DNA of 64,000 bases from Perognathus longimembris pacificus (GCF_023159225.1 NC_063167.1:76057298-76121297); one strand, 5' to 3'; positions 32,573 to 43,846 are shown, counted from the first letter of the stretch. Notes: generated by a model not told the origin, from the letters alone. Numbers and translations are program-made.

Positions 32573-33236
32573 TGAAGCCAGGCACCAATGTCTGTAATCC
32601 TAGCTATAGCTAGTCTTGGCTAGAAAGTCCATGAGACTCTTATTTCCAGTGAACTTCCAAAAATCCAGAAGTGGCATTGTGGCTCAAGTGGTAAAGTGCT
32701 AACCCTGAGCTTTAAGAAAAGCTACGGGACAGAGCCTAGGCTTTGAGTTAAAACCCCAGTAGTGGCAGAAAAAAACAAAAAAGAGCAGAAAATGTGAAAT
32801 GAAGTAAGCCAAGCAGTAAAGACATATACTACATGGATCTTATTGACATGGTATGTAAAAAGCTCATCTCTCTTGCCAGGTGTTGGCAGCTCAGGCCTGT
32901 AGTCCTAGCTACTCAGGAGGTTGAGATCTGAGAATCTGTTCAAAGCCAGTCCAGGCAGGAAAGACTGTGAGACTCCAGTTAATTACCAAAAAGCTTAAAG
33001 TGGGGCTGTCACTCAAGTGATAGCACCTGTTGCTCAGAAGGTGATAAAAGACCCATTACTATTAAGGCTCGTGCTCTACCACTTTGAGCTACAACACTAC
33101 TTCAATTTTTCTGATAGTTAATTGGAGATAAGAGTCTCACAGATTTTCCTGCCTGGGCTGGCTTTGAACTGCCATCCTTAGGTCTCAGTCTCCTGAGTAG
33201 CTAGAATTACAGGCGTGAGCCACCAGCACCTGGCTT
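32573..33236. repeat. Three B1-like/Geo SINEs, two of them facing
   Basis: Plus copies at 32,573-32,778 and about 32,876-33,060 (Geo part truncated). They are followed directly by a minus copy at 33,062-33,236, which ends about 73 bp before exon 9. Confidence 0.8.
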
Positions 33237-33309
33237 AAACGTACAGTGAAAATAAACACTATTACTGCAAATGGATAGATATTTTCAGGTTAATGATTTT
33301 TTATTTTAG

Positions 33310-33601
33310 GCAGTTAAAAGAAGAAAATAGCAGTGGAAAAGAAAAATTAAGGACTATGGCAATGAAAAATTCTGAAGTCATGTCACAGTTAACTGAATCT
33401 AGACAAAATATTCTGAAGCTAGAGAGTGACTTAGAAGACAAGGATGAATTATTGAGAGAAAAATTTTCCCTGATGAATGAAAATAGAGAATTAAAGGTCC
33501 GTATTGCAACCCAGAATGAACGACTGGATTTGTGTCAGCAAGAAATTGAAAGTTCAAGGGTAGAACTGAGAGGTTTGGAAAAAATGATATCCCAGTTGCC
33601 A
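33310..33601 (+). CDS. CCDC18: CCDC18 exon 9
   Basis: Largest coding exon here: 292 nt, completing Arg307 and encoding residues 308-404. It contains [38 protein letters not shown] and [17 protein letters not shown], all classic heptad coiled coil, ending ISQLP. Acceptor 'ttattttag'; donor 'CCA|gtaagt'. Confidence 0.95.
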
Positions 33602-33889
33602 GTAAGTATATTGGAAAAGAAATTTATTTTACTCTATTACACAACGGGAAAGAAAGATTTTACTCCAGTGGTTGATGAGATACCATTACTTTATGGTTAC
33701 TTTATTAGCTTCTATTTTTCTGCTTATTTATACTTTTAGTCAGCAGTTTCTTTTCAATATAACCCATATTCACTCCTCACACACTAGCCTTTCTAGTCTT
33801 CCATCTTTTTTTGCTCTTTCAGATGTCACACATTTTTATTGAAGTTCATATACATACTATAAAGTAACATCTTTAAAATGTACTATTCT

Positions 33890-34430
33890 GAGCTGGGTGC
33901 CAGTGGTTCATGCCTGTAATCCTAGCTGCTCAGGAGGCTGAGATCTAAGGATCGCACCACCCCAGGCAGAAAGGCCCCATAAGACTCTTATCTCCAATTA
34001 GCCTCTCAAAAACTAAAGTGGTAGAGTACTAGCCTTGAACAACAGAGTTTAGGGATAGCACCCAGGCTGTAAGTTCAAGCCCCACAACCAACAAAAAATA
34101 AAATATAAAATGTACTATTCTATAGTTTTCTTTTAAAGTTATGAGTTTTTTTTAACATTTGTGGTTATTTTAATTTATGAGTAACACTGGAAAAATATTT
34201 GTATAACCAGGCATGGTGGATCACACCTGTAATCCTCAGGAGGCTGAGGTCTGAGGATTGCAGTTCACAGCCATCCTGGGCCAGAAAGTTGGTGAAACTC
34301 TTATTTCCAATTAACCCCCAGAAAACTGGAAGTGGCACAGTGGCTCAAAGAGATAGTGTACTAGCTTTGAGTAGAAAAAGCTCAGGAACAGTGCCAAAGC
34401 CCTGAGTTTAAGCCCCATGACTGACCAAAA
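33890..34430 (+). repeat. Two B1-like/Geo chimeric SINEs
   Basis: Copies at 33,890-34,105 and 34,203-34,430. The first lacks the Geo A-box region after 'cctctcaaaaactaaagtgg'. Confidence 0.8.
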
Positions 34431-34484
34431 ATATAATAAAATATTCATATAGAAGTCTTTGTTTGGATATGTCTTTTTAAATTT

Positions 34485-34679
34485 ATTTATTTGCCAGTTC
34501 TAGGACTTGAACTCAGGACCTGGGCACTGTCCATGAACCTCTTTTGCTCAAGGCTAGCACTGTACTACAAGCCACAGTGCCACTTCTGGCTTTCTCTGGT
34601 TATGTGGTACTGAGGGATTAAACCCAGCACTTCATACATGCTAGGCAAGCACTTTACCACTGAGCCACATTCCCAGCCC
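34485..34679 (-). repeat. IDL-Geo-type SINE
   Basis: Older reverse copy lacking a long T run. Confidence 0.85.
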
Positions 34680-34959
34680 TGAGTGGTAGATTCTTAAGAG
34701 TCTTAAATTATTATAAACCATGAAATTATGAAGCTGATAAATTCAGAAACTATCTGATTTAATACCATTAACAGCTATTCTGAAATTTATCTCTCTCATC
34801 CATATTTTAAATACTGAAGCATATAACTGCATTTAGAAGTAAAATACATTAAAAATACTGTGTTTAACATTGTAATTTGTTTGTAATCTTATGAAGTACA
34901 TCCTTATTGATATATTACTCAAGTTTAACTATAGGTTTTTATCTTAAAATTTCATTGCA
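34680..34959. other. Intron 9, unique part
   Basis: No recognised feature. Confidence 0.4.
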
Positions 34960-35374
34960 GGGCTGGGAATATGGCCTAGTGGCAAGAGCGTTTGCATAAT
35001 ATACATGAAGCCCTGGGTTCGATTCCCCAGCACCACATATTTAGAAAATGGCCAAAAGTGGCGCTGTGGCTCAAGTGGCAGAGTGCTAGCCTTGAGCAAA
35101 ATGAAGCCAGGGACAGTGCTCAGGCCTTGAGTTCAAGCTCCACAACTGGCCAAAATAAGAACAAAAAAAAATTTTTTTTTTTTTGGCCAGTCCTGGGCCT
35201 TGGACTCGGCCTGAGCACTGTCCCTGGCTTCTTCCTGCTCAAAGCTAGCACTCTGCCACCTGAGCCACAGCTCCCCTTCTGGCCGTTTTCCATATATGTG
35301 GTGCTGGGGAATCGAACCGAGAGCTTCATGTATAGGAGGCAAGCGCTCTTGCCACCAGGCCATATTCCCAGCCC
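34960..35374. repeat. Inverted pair: IDL-Geo (+) with IDL-Geo (-) in its tail
   Basis: Plus copy at 34,960-35,160; minus copy at about 35,168-35,374 inserted in the first copy's A-rich tail. 'gaacaaa' tail sequence recurs on both sides of the second copy, and 'tcattgca' flanks the whole composite. Confidence 0.88.
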
Positions 35375-35521
35375 ACGAACAAATTTTTTTTTTTCATTGC
35401 AATTTAAGTTCTGCTTATTGATAGACTTGAGATTGTTTCCATTAAATTTATACAAATTTTTCAACTTAAGTTCTGAGTAAGAAAATAATAGCTTCATTAC
35501 ACATATAAGCTTTAAATGTGT

Positions 35522-35817
35522 TTGTTTTTAAAATTTTTATTATCAAACCGATGTGCACAGAGGTTACAGTTTCATATGTTAGGCATTGGATACATTTCTT
35601 GTACTGTTTGTTACCTCGTCCCTCATTCCTCCCTCCCCTCCCCTTTTTCCCCCCATGAATTGTTCAGTTCATTTACACCAAACAGTTTTGCAAGTATTGC
35701 TTTTGTAGTTGTCTTTTTTTACCCTGTGTCTCTCGATTTTGGTATTCCCTTTCAATTTCCTAGTTCTAATACCAGTATACACAGTTTCCAATATACTCAG
35801 ATAAGATACAGAGATGG
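35522..35817 (-). repeat. L1 LINE 3' end (3' UTR), antisense
   Basis: Read on the minus strand it has the G-rich polypurine stretch typical of L1 3' UTRs (35,630-35,655), then 'ggtaacaaacagtacaag', then an AATAAA-like end. Related, shorter pieces occur at 40,985 and 56,733. The upstream border near exon 10 is uncertain. Confidence 0.7.
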
Positions 35818-35846
35818 TGTAAATGTGTTGTTTTTTTAACTTGCAG

Positions 35847-35971
35847 TTAAAAAGAGAAATACTTGGCTTTAAGTCATCTCTTTCTAAGCACCAGATGAGT
35901 AGTTTGTCACACAAAGAAGACAATTGTGTTGGCTGCTGTGAGGCAAATAAACTGATGATTTCGGAATTGAG
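35847..35971 (+). CDS. CCDC18: CCDC18 exon 10
   Basis: 125 nt, residues 405-445 plus two bases of Arg446: [20 protein letters not shown] and [15 protein letters not shown]. The region breaks the heptad pattern and carries a C-x2-CC cluster, a likely hinge between coiled coils. Acceptor 'aacttgcag', donor 'TTG AG|gtatgt'. Confidence 0.92.
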
Positions 35972-36009
35972 GTATGTATATTCAGATCTTTTTTAAATTT
36001 TTTAAATTT

Positions 36010-36549
36010 TTTTCCAGTCCTGGGCCTTGAACTCAGGGCCTGAGCACTGTCCCTGGCTTCTTCTTGCTCAAGGCTAGCACTCTGCCACTTGAGCCACAGC
36101 GCCACTTCTGGCCGTTTTCTATATATGTGGTGCTGAGGAATCGAACCCTGGGCTTAATGTATACGAGGCAAGCACTCTTGCCACTAGGCCATATTTCCAG
36201 TCCCAACTTTACTAATTTCTATCAAGTTGGGAAGTGTGAGAACCAATTTGTAATCCTTCTTTAGTTGATAAATTTCCATATCATGTGTAAAAGTTGACCA
36301 GTATGAAAATTTTAAAGCTCTTGCCAACTTTAAGCATTAAAACAAAAATAGTATGAGATTTTTTATTTTTTATTTTTGGCTGGTCCTGGAGCTTGAACTC
36401 AGGGCCTGGGCATTGTCACTAAGCTTCGTTTTGCTCAAGGCTGGCACTCTACCACTTGAGCCACAGTGTTACTTCTGGCTTTTTCTGTTTATGTGGTACT
36501 GAGGAATTAAACCCAGGGCTTCATGCATGCTAAGCGACACTCCCAGCCC
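36010..36549 (-). repeat. Two IDL-Geo-type SINEs
   Basis: Copies at 36,010-36,204 (starting only 39 bp after the exon 10 donor) and about 36,374-36,549, the second with a deletion near its ID end. Confidence 0.85.
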
Positions 36550-36612
36550 CTGGGATGAGATCGTTTTATAGAATCTTCCTAATAATTTTTGGCTGTTTTC
36601 CTTTTGTATCAG

Positions 36613-36773
36613 GATTAAACTTGCAATAAAAGAGGCAGAAATTCAAAAGCTACATGCAAATCTGACTGTGAATCAGTTATCTCAGACTCTTATTGCTTGT
36701 AATGATAGTCAAGAAAGTGGCAAATTAAATATTTTAGAATCAGAACCTGTAAAACTACGTGGTAATCAAGTAG
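36613..36773 (+). CDS. CCDC18: CCDC18 exon 11
   Basis: 161 nt completing Arg446, then [20 protein letters not shown], a Ser/Asn-rich loop ([19 protein letters not shown]) and the first base of Ala500. Acceptor 'tgtatcag', donor 'GTA G|gtaagt'. Confidence 0.92.
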
Positions 36774-36945
36774 GTAAGTATTTTATAATGAATTATTTTC
36801 ATAAATGATAAGCAGAATTCTTGGTAATAGCATTTTAAAGAAGCAGATCATCACCTGGTTAAGATACTTTATAATCATATTACTGATATTCTCAGATAAA
36901 ACAAAGATTTGGTAGAATCTGTTTTGAAAATATATATTATTATGG

Positions 36946-37052
36946 AAGTGGCGCTGTGATTTAAGTGGTAGAGCACTAGCCTTGAGTGAAAGAGCTCAAG
37001 GACAGTGCCCAGACTCGAGTTCAAGCCCCATGACCAACCAAAAAAAAAAAAG
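36946..37052 (+). repeat. Solitary Geo module
   Basis: 'ggaagtggcgctgtgattta' to 'gagttcaagccccatgacc' with an A tail; no left half. Confidence 0.72.
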
Positions 37053-37242
37053 AAAAGAAAATATATACTATTAAAATAAAATTTCATCTGTTAGAAAAAT
37101 ATATATACATTTCAAGTATATGTTTGTTAAGTTTTCTTTTTCCATCACCCTTGTTATCATAATCAAGATATTTAATAATTTAATCAAGAACCTTTGTAGT
37201 CCTCAGTTTACTTTAGGTTTACTTCTTAAAAAGGGTAGTTTG

Positions 37243-37665
37243 GTGTTTTTTTTTTTTGGGGGGGGGGGCCAGTCCTGGGCCTTGGACTCAGGGCCTGAGC
37301 ACTGTCCCTGGCTTCCTTTTGCTCAAGGCTAGCATTCTGCCACTTGAGCCACAGCGCCACTTCTGGCCGTTTTCTGTATATGTGGTGCTGGGGAATCGAA
37401 CCCAGGGCCTCATATATACGAGGGCAAGCTCTCTTGCCACTAGGCCATATCCCCAGCCCCTGGTATGTTTTTTTTTTCAAGTCTTGGGCTTGAACTCAGG
37501 GCCTGGGCACTGTCCCTGAGCGTATTTTGCTCAAGGCTTGCACTCTGCCACTTGAGCCACAGCCCCACTTTCTACTTTTTTCTATATATGTGGTGCTGAG
37601 GAATCAAGCCCAGGGCTTCATGTATATGAGGTGAGCACTTTACCACTAGGCCATATTCCCATCCC
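37243..37665 (-). repeat. Two IDL-Geo-type SINEs
   Basis: Copies at 37,243-37,460 (with a T11G10 run at its tail end) and 37,468-37,665. The short target 'tggtatgttttt' recurs between them. Confidence 0.86.
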
Positions 37666-37824
37666 AGTTCATAATATCTTGTAGTATGTATTGTTGGTTC
37701 TTCCTTGACTTCCTTGACCCTGTGTTGTATTTGCAAGTATTAGGAGTTTTTTGGGCTTTTTTTTTTTTTTTTTTAGACTTCGTTGTGTCAGTGGTAGTAA
37801 GAGAATATGTTTTATGATTTTTTT

Positions 37825-38165
37825 TGCTACCTAGGGCTTCATGTGTGCTAAGGACCTACTCAACCACTGAGGTACACCTCTACCCCTGTGTGTATGTGTA
37901 TGTATGTGTGTGTGTGTGAGTGTATTTGTGTGTATCTGTGTTGTGTGTACCAGTACTGGGGCTTGACCTCAGGGCTCTTGCGCAGCTTTTTCTTCATAGC
38001 TGGTATTCTTCTACCTGAGCCACTCCCCAGTCTTGCTATTTGGCTGGCTGCTTGGAGGTAGAATCTCTGGAATTTTTCTGCCCAGTCTGGCTTCAAACCT
38101 TCATCCTCAAATCTCAGCCTCCTGATTAGCTAGGATTGTAAGTATGAGCAACTATCACCTCACAT
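37825..38165 (-). repeat. ID-like remnant, (TG)n microsatellite and B1-like/Geo SINE
   Basis: ID-like minus sequence at 37,825-37,885, TG-rich repeat at about 37,887-37,950, then a minus chimera to about 38,165. Confidence 0.7.
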
Positions 38166-38196
38166 CCCAGTTTTGTTTTAAAAAATGTTTTGCGGT

Positions 38197-38400
38197 GGGC
38201 TGGGGATATAGCCTAGTGGCAAGAGTGCCTGCCTCGGTATACCCGAGGCCCTAGGTTCGATTCCCCAGCACCACATATACAGAAAACGGCCAGAAGCGGC
38301 GCTGTGGCTCAAGTGGCAGAGTGCTAGCCTTGAGCGGGAAGAAGCCAGGGACAGTGCTTAGGCCCTGAGTCCAAGGCCCAGGACTGGCCGAAAAAAAAAA
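38197..38400 (+). repeat. Young IDL-Geo-type SINE with perfect 16-bp TSD
   Basis: Keeps CpG-rich positions ('gcctgcctcggtatacccga', 'cagaagcggcgctgtgg', 'gagcgggaagaagcc'). TSD 'aaaaatgttttgcggt' at 38,181-38,196 and 38,401-38,416. Confidence 0.95.
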
Positions 38401-38444
38401 AAAAATGTTTTGCGGTATGCTTGCATAAGAATATAATGAAACCC

Positions 38445-39092
38445 TTTTTTTTTTTTTTTTTTTTGGTTAGCCATGGGGTTTGAACTCTGGGCCTAGCACT
38501 GTCTTTGAGCTCTTGAGTTCAAGACTAGTACTCAACCACTTAAACACCACTTCTGGTTTTCTGGTGGTTAGTTAGAGATAAGAGTCTCATGAATTTTGCT
38601 GCTGGCTTTGAACAAGGATCCTCAGATCTCAGCCTCCTGAGTAGCTAAGATTACTGGCTTGAGCCACCAGTGCCCTGCTTGAAACCCATTTTTTGTACAG
38701 TTAACATATGCTAATGGAAAGATATATATTTTGAGACTTGATTTATTGACTAGCATATATTCTGTCTTGGTGATATTCTAAATGGTGTAGTAGAACTAGA
38801 TATGTATGTATATAATGGAGAAAGAAGAGGTCAAGAACTTCTGATAACTCTCCTTAAGGTTTTTATTTTTGTTTTGTTTAAGTTCAGGGCCTAGGCACTA
38901 CTCCTGAGCTTGTTCCCTCAAGGCTGGCACTCTACCACTTGAGCTACAACTCCACTTTCAGACTTTTGAGTAGCTGATTGGAGATAAAAGTCTCAGGATT
39001 TACCTACCCAGACTGGCTTTGAGCCATGATCCTCAGATCTCAGCCTCCTGAGTAGCTAGGATTATAGGAATGAGCCATGGGTGCCTGGCTTA
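38445..39092 (-). repeat. Two B1-like/Geo chimeric SINEs
   Basis: Reverse copies at about 38,445-38,682 and 38,855-39,092. Confidence 0.8.
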
Positions 39093-39194
39093 GCATTTTA
39101 ACCTCCAAGATTTCAGAGGATGGGACCAGAAAGGGTATGCTATCTGTAGCCTTTGATACTATATGTACATAAACTACATAAAAATATTGTTAAT

Positions 39195-39705
39195 TTATGC
39201 TCGACACCAGTGGCTCATTCTTTAATTCCAGCTACTCAGAGGCTGAGCGCCACTTCTGGCTTTTTCTGTTTATGTGTTACTGAGGTACTGAACCAGGGCT
39301 TTTTGCTTGCTAGGCAAGCACACTCCCACTAAGCTACATTCCCAGCCCCTGTGAAACTCTTATCTCCTATTAACCACCAGAAAACCAGAAGTGGCGCTGT
39401 GGTTCAAAGTGGTAGAGCACTAGCCTTGAGTAAAAGAGCTCAGGAAGGTCTGGGAATATGGCTTAGTGGTAGATTGCTTGCCTAGCATTCATAAAGCCCT
39501 GGGTTCATTCCTCAGTACTACATAAACAGAAAAAGCTGGAAATAGCACTGTGGCTCAAGTGGTAGAGTGCTAGCCTTGAGCTAAAAGAAGCCAGGGACAG
39601 TGTACAGGCCCTGAGTCCAAGCCGCACAAGTTGAACAAAACAAAAAGAGCTCAGGGATAGCTCCCAGACCCTGAATTCAGGCCTCATAACTGACTCCCCC
39701 CAAAA
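39195..39705 (+). repeat. B1-like/Geo SINE interrupted by two IDL-Geo pieces
   Basis: Host begins at 39,195 ('accagtggctcattctttaa'). A minus IDL-Geo fragment fills 39,247-39,350 and a plus copy fills 39,448-39,645. Host sequence resumes at 'aaaaagagctcagggatag'. Confidence 0.75.
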
Positions 39706-39869
39706 AACTTAATAAAAATAACTTAAATTTCTAGCACAAGGAATAATTTTTAGCTTTTTAGAAAAGTGAATGCTCTAAAGCCTTCTTTGTTAAGTATTTA
39801 ATATATGTGTTTTCCAAATGTTTCATTTGGTATCGCTCTTATTCTTCAAAAAAAAAACACCCCTAAACT

Positions 39870-40262
39870 TAAGGCTGAGATCTGAGGATCGCGGTTCAAG
39901 GCCAGCCTGTGCAGGAGAGTCTGTGAGACTCTTATCTCAATTAACCACCAAAAAACTGGATGTGGGGGGCTGGGGATATAGCCTAGTGGCAAGAGTGCCT
40001 GCCTCGGATACACGAGGCCCTAGGTTCGATTCCCCAGCACCACATATACAGAAAACGGCCAGAAGCGGCGCTGTGGCTCAAGTGGCGGAGTGCTAGCCTT
40101 GAGCGGGAAGAAGCCAGGGACAGTGCTCAGGCCCTGAGTCCAAGGCCCAGGACTGGCCAAAAAAAAAAAAAACTGGATGTGACGCTATGGCTCAAGTGGT
40201 AGAGCATTAACCTTGAGCTGAAGAGCTCAGGAACAGTGCCCAGGCCCAGAGTTCAATCCCTA
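39870..40262 (+). repeat. B1-like/Geo SINE with young IDL-Geo SINE nested in its linker
   Basis: Host pieces at 39,870-39,964 and 40,168-40,262. Insert at 39,965-40,167 is the GC-rich variant. TSD 'aaaaactggatgtg' at 39,951-39,964 and 40,168-40,181. Confidence 0.93.
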
Positions 40263-40292
40263 CAACCGACAAAAACAAAAAACAAAAGCCCT

Positions 40293-40500
40293 GGGGCTGG
40301 GAATAAGGCCTAGTGGCAAGAATGCTTGCCTCATATACATGGAACCCTGGGTTCGATTCCTCAGCACCACATACATAGAAAATGGCCAGAAGAGGCACTG
40401 TGGCTCAAGTGATAGAGTGCTAGCCTTGAGCAAGAAGAAGCCAGGGACAGTGCTCAGGCCCTGAGTCCAAGTGCCAGGACTGGCAAAAAAACAACAACAA
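40293..40500 (+). repeat. IDL-Geo-type SINE
   Basis: Plus copy with an (AAC)n tail, ending about 100 bp before exon 12. Confidence 0.88.
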
Positions 40501-40602
40501 CAATAAACCCCCAAAATCCTAACTTTGTGATTAAATTCTCCAACAATGGATTTTTAATTATTGAGGTTTTATTTAGAACAATTTTTGTTTTCTGTTTATT
40601 AG

Positions 40603-40823
40603 CAGAAAGTATAAAAGGCCGAAATCAACAAATAAACAAGCAATATGAAAGAGAGAGGCAACGACTTGCTACTGGAATAGAAGAACTACGCACTAAGCTG
40701 ATGCAAATAGAAGCTGAGAATTCTGATTTGAAAGTTAACATGGCTCACCGAACTAGTCAGTTTCAGCTGATTCAAGAGGAGTTGCTAGAGAAAGCTTCCA
40801 ATTCTACCAAACTCGAAAGTGAA
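40603..40823 (+). CDS. CCDC18: CCDC18 exon 12
   Basis: 221 nt completing Ala500 and encoding residues 501-573: [37 protein letters not shown] and [15 protein letters not shown]. The acceptor is a tandem 'TAGCAG'; the first AG (40,602) is chosen because it keeps the Ala present in the human protein. Donor 'GAA|gtaagc'. Confidence 0.93.
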
Positions 40824-40981
40824 GTAAGCTTGGAATTAACTGGGTATATGTATTAAATTTTGAGGTAGGAAGAAAGGTATTCTTGTGACATTTTGTAATA
40901 ATTTTAGTCCTGACTTACAAGGTTTTTGGAAATTAGTACCACATTAAGTTATAAAATCTTTGAAAATCATACTGGGAAACT

Positions 40982-41105
40982 TTTTTTTTTCTTTATTGTC
41001 CCAGTACAGAGGAGTTACAGTTTCATATGTAAGGCAGTAAGTACATTTCTTATCCAACTTGTTACCTCTTCCCTCATTTTTCCATCGCTTCCCCCTCCCC
41101 AGGGA
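40982..41105 (-). repeat. L1 LINE 3' end, antisense, short
   Basis: 'gaggagttacagtttcatat' through 'acttgttacctcttccctca' and a pyrimidine-rich block. Same end as the copy at 35.5 kb, truncated to about 120 bp. Confidence 0.7.
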
Positions 41106-41299
41106 AACATGTTTTGATTTATGTTAAAATTAAGAAAATACTCTCTGAAAATGGGTCTCAAATTTAGTGGAACTAAACTACATTGCACCAGCTTAGATTC
41201 TTGTTGAACATATTGAGAATACAGAAAGTTGTTTTTCCAACATTGGTAATTCTACCACCAGAAATAATTACTGCTCTCATTTTTACTAATTTTATTTAT

Positions 41300-41545
41300 T
41301 TAAGTCTGTCCTGAGGCTTGAACTCGGCCCTGGGCTCTGTCCTTGAGCCTTTGTGCTCCAGGCTAGTGGTCTACCACTTGATCCACAGCCCCACTTCCAG
41401 ATTTTTCTGTTTATGTGGTACTAGGCAAGCGCTCTTGCCACTAGGCCATATTCCCAGCCCCTGTTTATGTGGTACTAGGGAATCAAACCCAGGGCTTCAT
41501 GCATGCTAGTCAAGCAATCTACCACTAAGCCACACTTTCAGCCCT
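41300..41545 (-). repeat. IDL-Geo SINE with duplicated or nested ID end
   Basis: Two ID-half ends occur in a row: 'gccactaggccatattcccagcc' at about 41,436 and 'accactaagccacactttcagcc' at 41,520. 'ctgtttatgtggtacta' is repeated between them. Confidence 0.75.
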
Positions 41546-41593
41546 GTACTACTTTTAGTATGTAACTACTGCTCTTAAAAATGGATTAGACAG

Positions 41594-41806
41594 GGGCTGG
41601 GGATAGGGCCTAGTGGCAAGAGTGCTTGCCTTGTATACATGAGGCCCTGGGTTCGATTCCCCAGCACCACATATACAGAAAACGGCCAGAAGTGGCGCTG
41701 TGGCTCAAGTGGCAGAGTGCTAGCCTTGAGCAAGAAGAAGCCAGGGACAGTGCTCAGGCCCTGAGTCCAAGGCCCAGGACTGGCCAAAAAAAAAAAAAAA
41801 AAAAAA
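41594..41806 (+). repeat. Young IDL-Geo-type SINE
   Basis: Full-length with A22 tail and 12-bp TSD 'atgg(a/g)ttagaca' at 41,581-41,592 and 41,807-41,818. Confidence 0.93.
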
Positions 41807-41824
41807 ATGGGTTAGACAATCTAG

Positions 41825-42520
41825 GCACAGGTGACTAATGCCTATAATCCTAGTTACAGGAGGCTGAGCTGAGGATCAATGTTCAAATCTAGCCCAGGTT
41901 GAAAAGTCCCCTGAAAGGGGTTGGGAATATGGCCTAGTGGCAAGAGTGCTTACCTCATATACATGAAGCCCTGGGTTCCATTCCTCAGCACCACATATAC
42001 AGAAAACGGCCAGAAGTGGCGCTGTGGCTCAAGTGGCAGAGTGCTAGCTTTGAGAAAAAAAAAAAAAAAGCCAGGGACAGTGCTTAGGCCCTGAGTCCAA
42101 GGCCCAGGACTGGGGGAAAAAAAAAAAAAACACATGAAAAGAAAAGTCCCCCCAGGGGCTGGGGATATGGCCTAGTGGTGAGAGAGCTTGCCTCGTATAC
42201 ATGAGGCCCTGGGTTTGATTCCCCAGCACCACATATGCAGAAAATGGCCAGAAGTGGCGCTGTGGCTCAAGTGGCAGAGTGCTAGCCTTGAGCCAAAAGA
42301 AGCCAGGGACAGTGCTCAGGCCCTGAGTCCAAGGCCCAGGACTGGCCAAAAAAAAAAAGAAAAGAAAAGTCCCCTGAAACTCTTACCTCCAATTAACCAC
42401 CAGAAAAATGGAAATGGCGATGTAGCTCAAAGGGCTATAGAGTGCTAGCCTTGAGCAAAAGAGCTCAGGGACAATGTCCAGGTCCTGAACTCAAGGCCCA
42501 TGGCCAACCAAAAAGAAAAA
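41825..42520 (+). repeat. B1-like/Geo SINE with two IDL-Geo SINEs stacked in it
   Basis: Host at 41,825-41,916 and 42,364-42,520. Inserts at 41,917-42,140 and 42,155-42,363. The host string 'gaaaagtcccc' appears at 41,901, 42,141 and 42,364, marking the reused target. Confidence 0.88.
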
Positions 42521-42647
42521 AAAAGTTTAGACAACATCTCCTTAATAAAAACAAGCCTCCTCACTCTTGAGCATTTAGACTATGTCATTGCCTATCTTCC
42601 TAGAACACAGCAAACTTGTACTTAGCTTAGTACTTCTACACTTTTTT

Positions 42648-42832
42648 TTGTTTTGGCCAGTCCTGGGGCTTGAATTCAAGCTTGAGCTTCTTTTGCCCAA
42701 GGCTAGCAGTCTACCGCTTGAGCCACAGCACCACTTCCGGCTTTTTCTGTTTATATGGTACTGAGGAATTGAACCCAGGGCTTCATGCATGCTAGGCAAG
42801 CACTCGAACACTAAGCCACCTTCCCAATCCCC
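42648..42832 (-). repeat. IDL-Geo-type SINE
   Basis: Short internal deletion; TSD-like 'cttctacac(a)ttttt' on both sides. Confidence 0.86.
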
Positions 42833-43231
42833 TTCTACACATTTTTTCCCTATATTTGATTTTTCTTTTGCATGACCAATTTCTTCTCATTATTCATCCC
42901 ACGTCATCTTCAAAGAGGCCATCCTTGCCCTCCACCTGAAGTCACGCCCCAGCTAGTCACTTTCTATTACATGGTCTAATTGCTTTTTTCCTAACTCCTA
43001 AAATACCTTTGTTTTGCTTATGCTATATTTTTTTTTCCATCACACTATAACCTTGTAAGACAAGACCTTAATCTCTCTTCTTCACTATTAGATCCTTAGT
43101 ACATATAACCATGACTGGCATATAGGAGTTGCTCAATGAGTATCTGTTCAGTGAATACAATTTTACATATATCATAGGTCCTCTATGATCTCCTTGTATA
43201 CTCAGTATTCAACATAGGGTTTTGTTTAAGA
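42833..43231. other. Intron 12, unique part
   Basis: No recognised feature. Confidence 0.4.
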
Positions 43232-43735
43232 GTATGAGCTGGGGCTGGGAATACAGCCTAGTGGCAAGAGTGCTTGCCTTGTATATATGAAGCCCTAGAT
43301 TAGATTTCCTCAGCACCACATATATAGAAAAGGCCAGAAGTGGTGCTGTGGCTCAAGAGGTAGAGTGCTCACCTTGAACAAAAAGAAGCCAGGGACAGTG
43401 CTCAGGCCCTGAGTTCAAGCCACAGGACTAGAATAAAATAAAATAAAAATCCTACAATCTGGGCTGAGAATGTGGCTTAGTAGTAGAGTGCTTGCTTAGC
43501 ATGTACCACTGTCTAACACCTGTAATCCTAGCTACTCAGGAGGCTGAGAGCTGAGGATTGCAGTTCAAAGTCAGTGTGGGCATGTCAGTCTGAGACTCTT
43601 ATCTCCAATTAACCACCAGAAACTGGAAGTGGTGCTGTGGCTCAAAGTGTAGAGCACTAGCCGTGAGCTGAAGTGCTTAGGGACAGTGCCCAGGCATAGA
43701 GTTCAAGCCCCATAACCGACCCCCCCCCACAAAAA
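43232..43735 (+). repeat. IDL-Geo SINE, ID fragment and B1-like/Geo SINE
   Basis: Dimer at 43,232-43,440, ID-like 5' fragment at 43,460-43,503, and a chimera at 43,504-43,735 ending just before a C8 run. Confidence 0.8.
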
Positions 43736-43846
43736 AAATCTGCCTAATGTATTTAAATACACTGTTATGAAGCTTTGGAAAAAGGAACAGGTATTTGATT
43801 TTTACCTTTTAAAACTAATTTGATATTTATTTTAATATGTTTTCAG

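Noticed and set aside
33602..33739. Coding read-through of exon 9 into intron 9.
   Set aside because: A strong gtaagt donor follows CCA, and exon 10 continues the known protein; the extra residues are hydrophobic intron translation.
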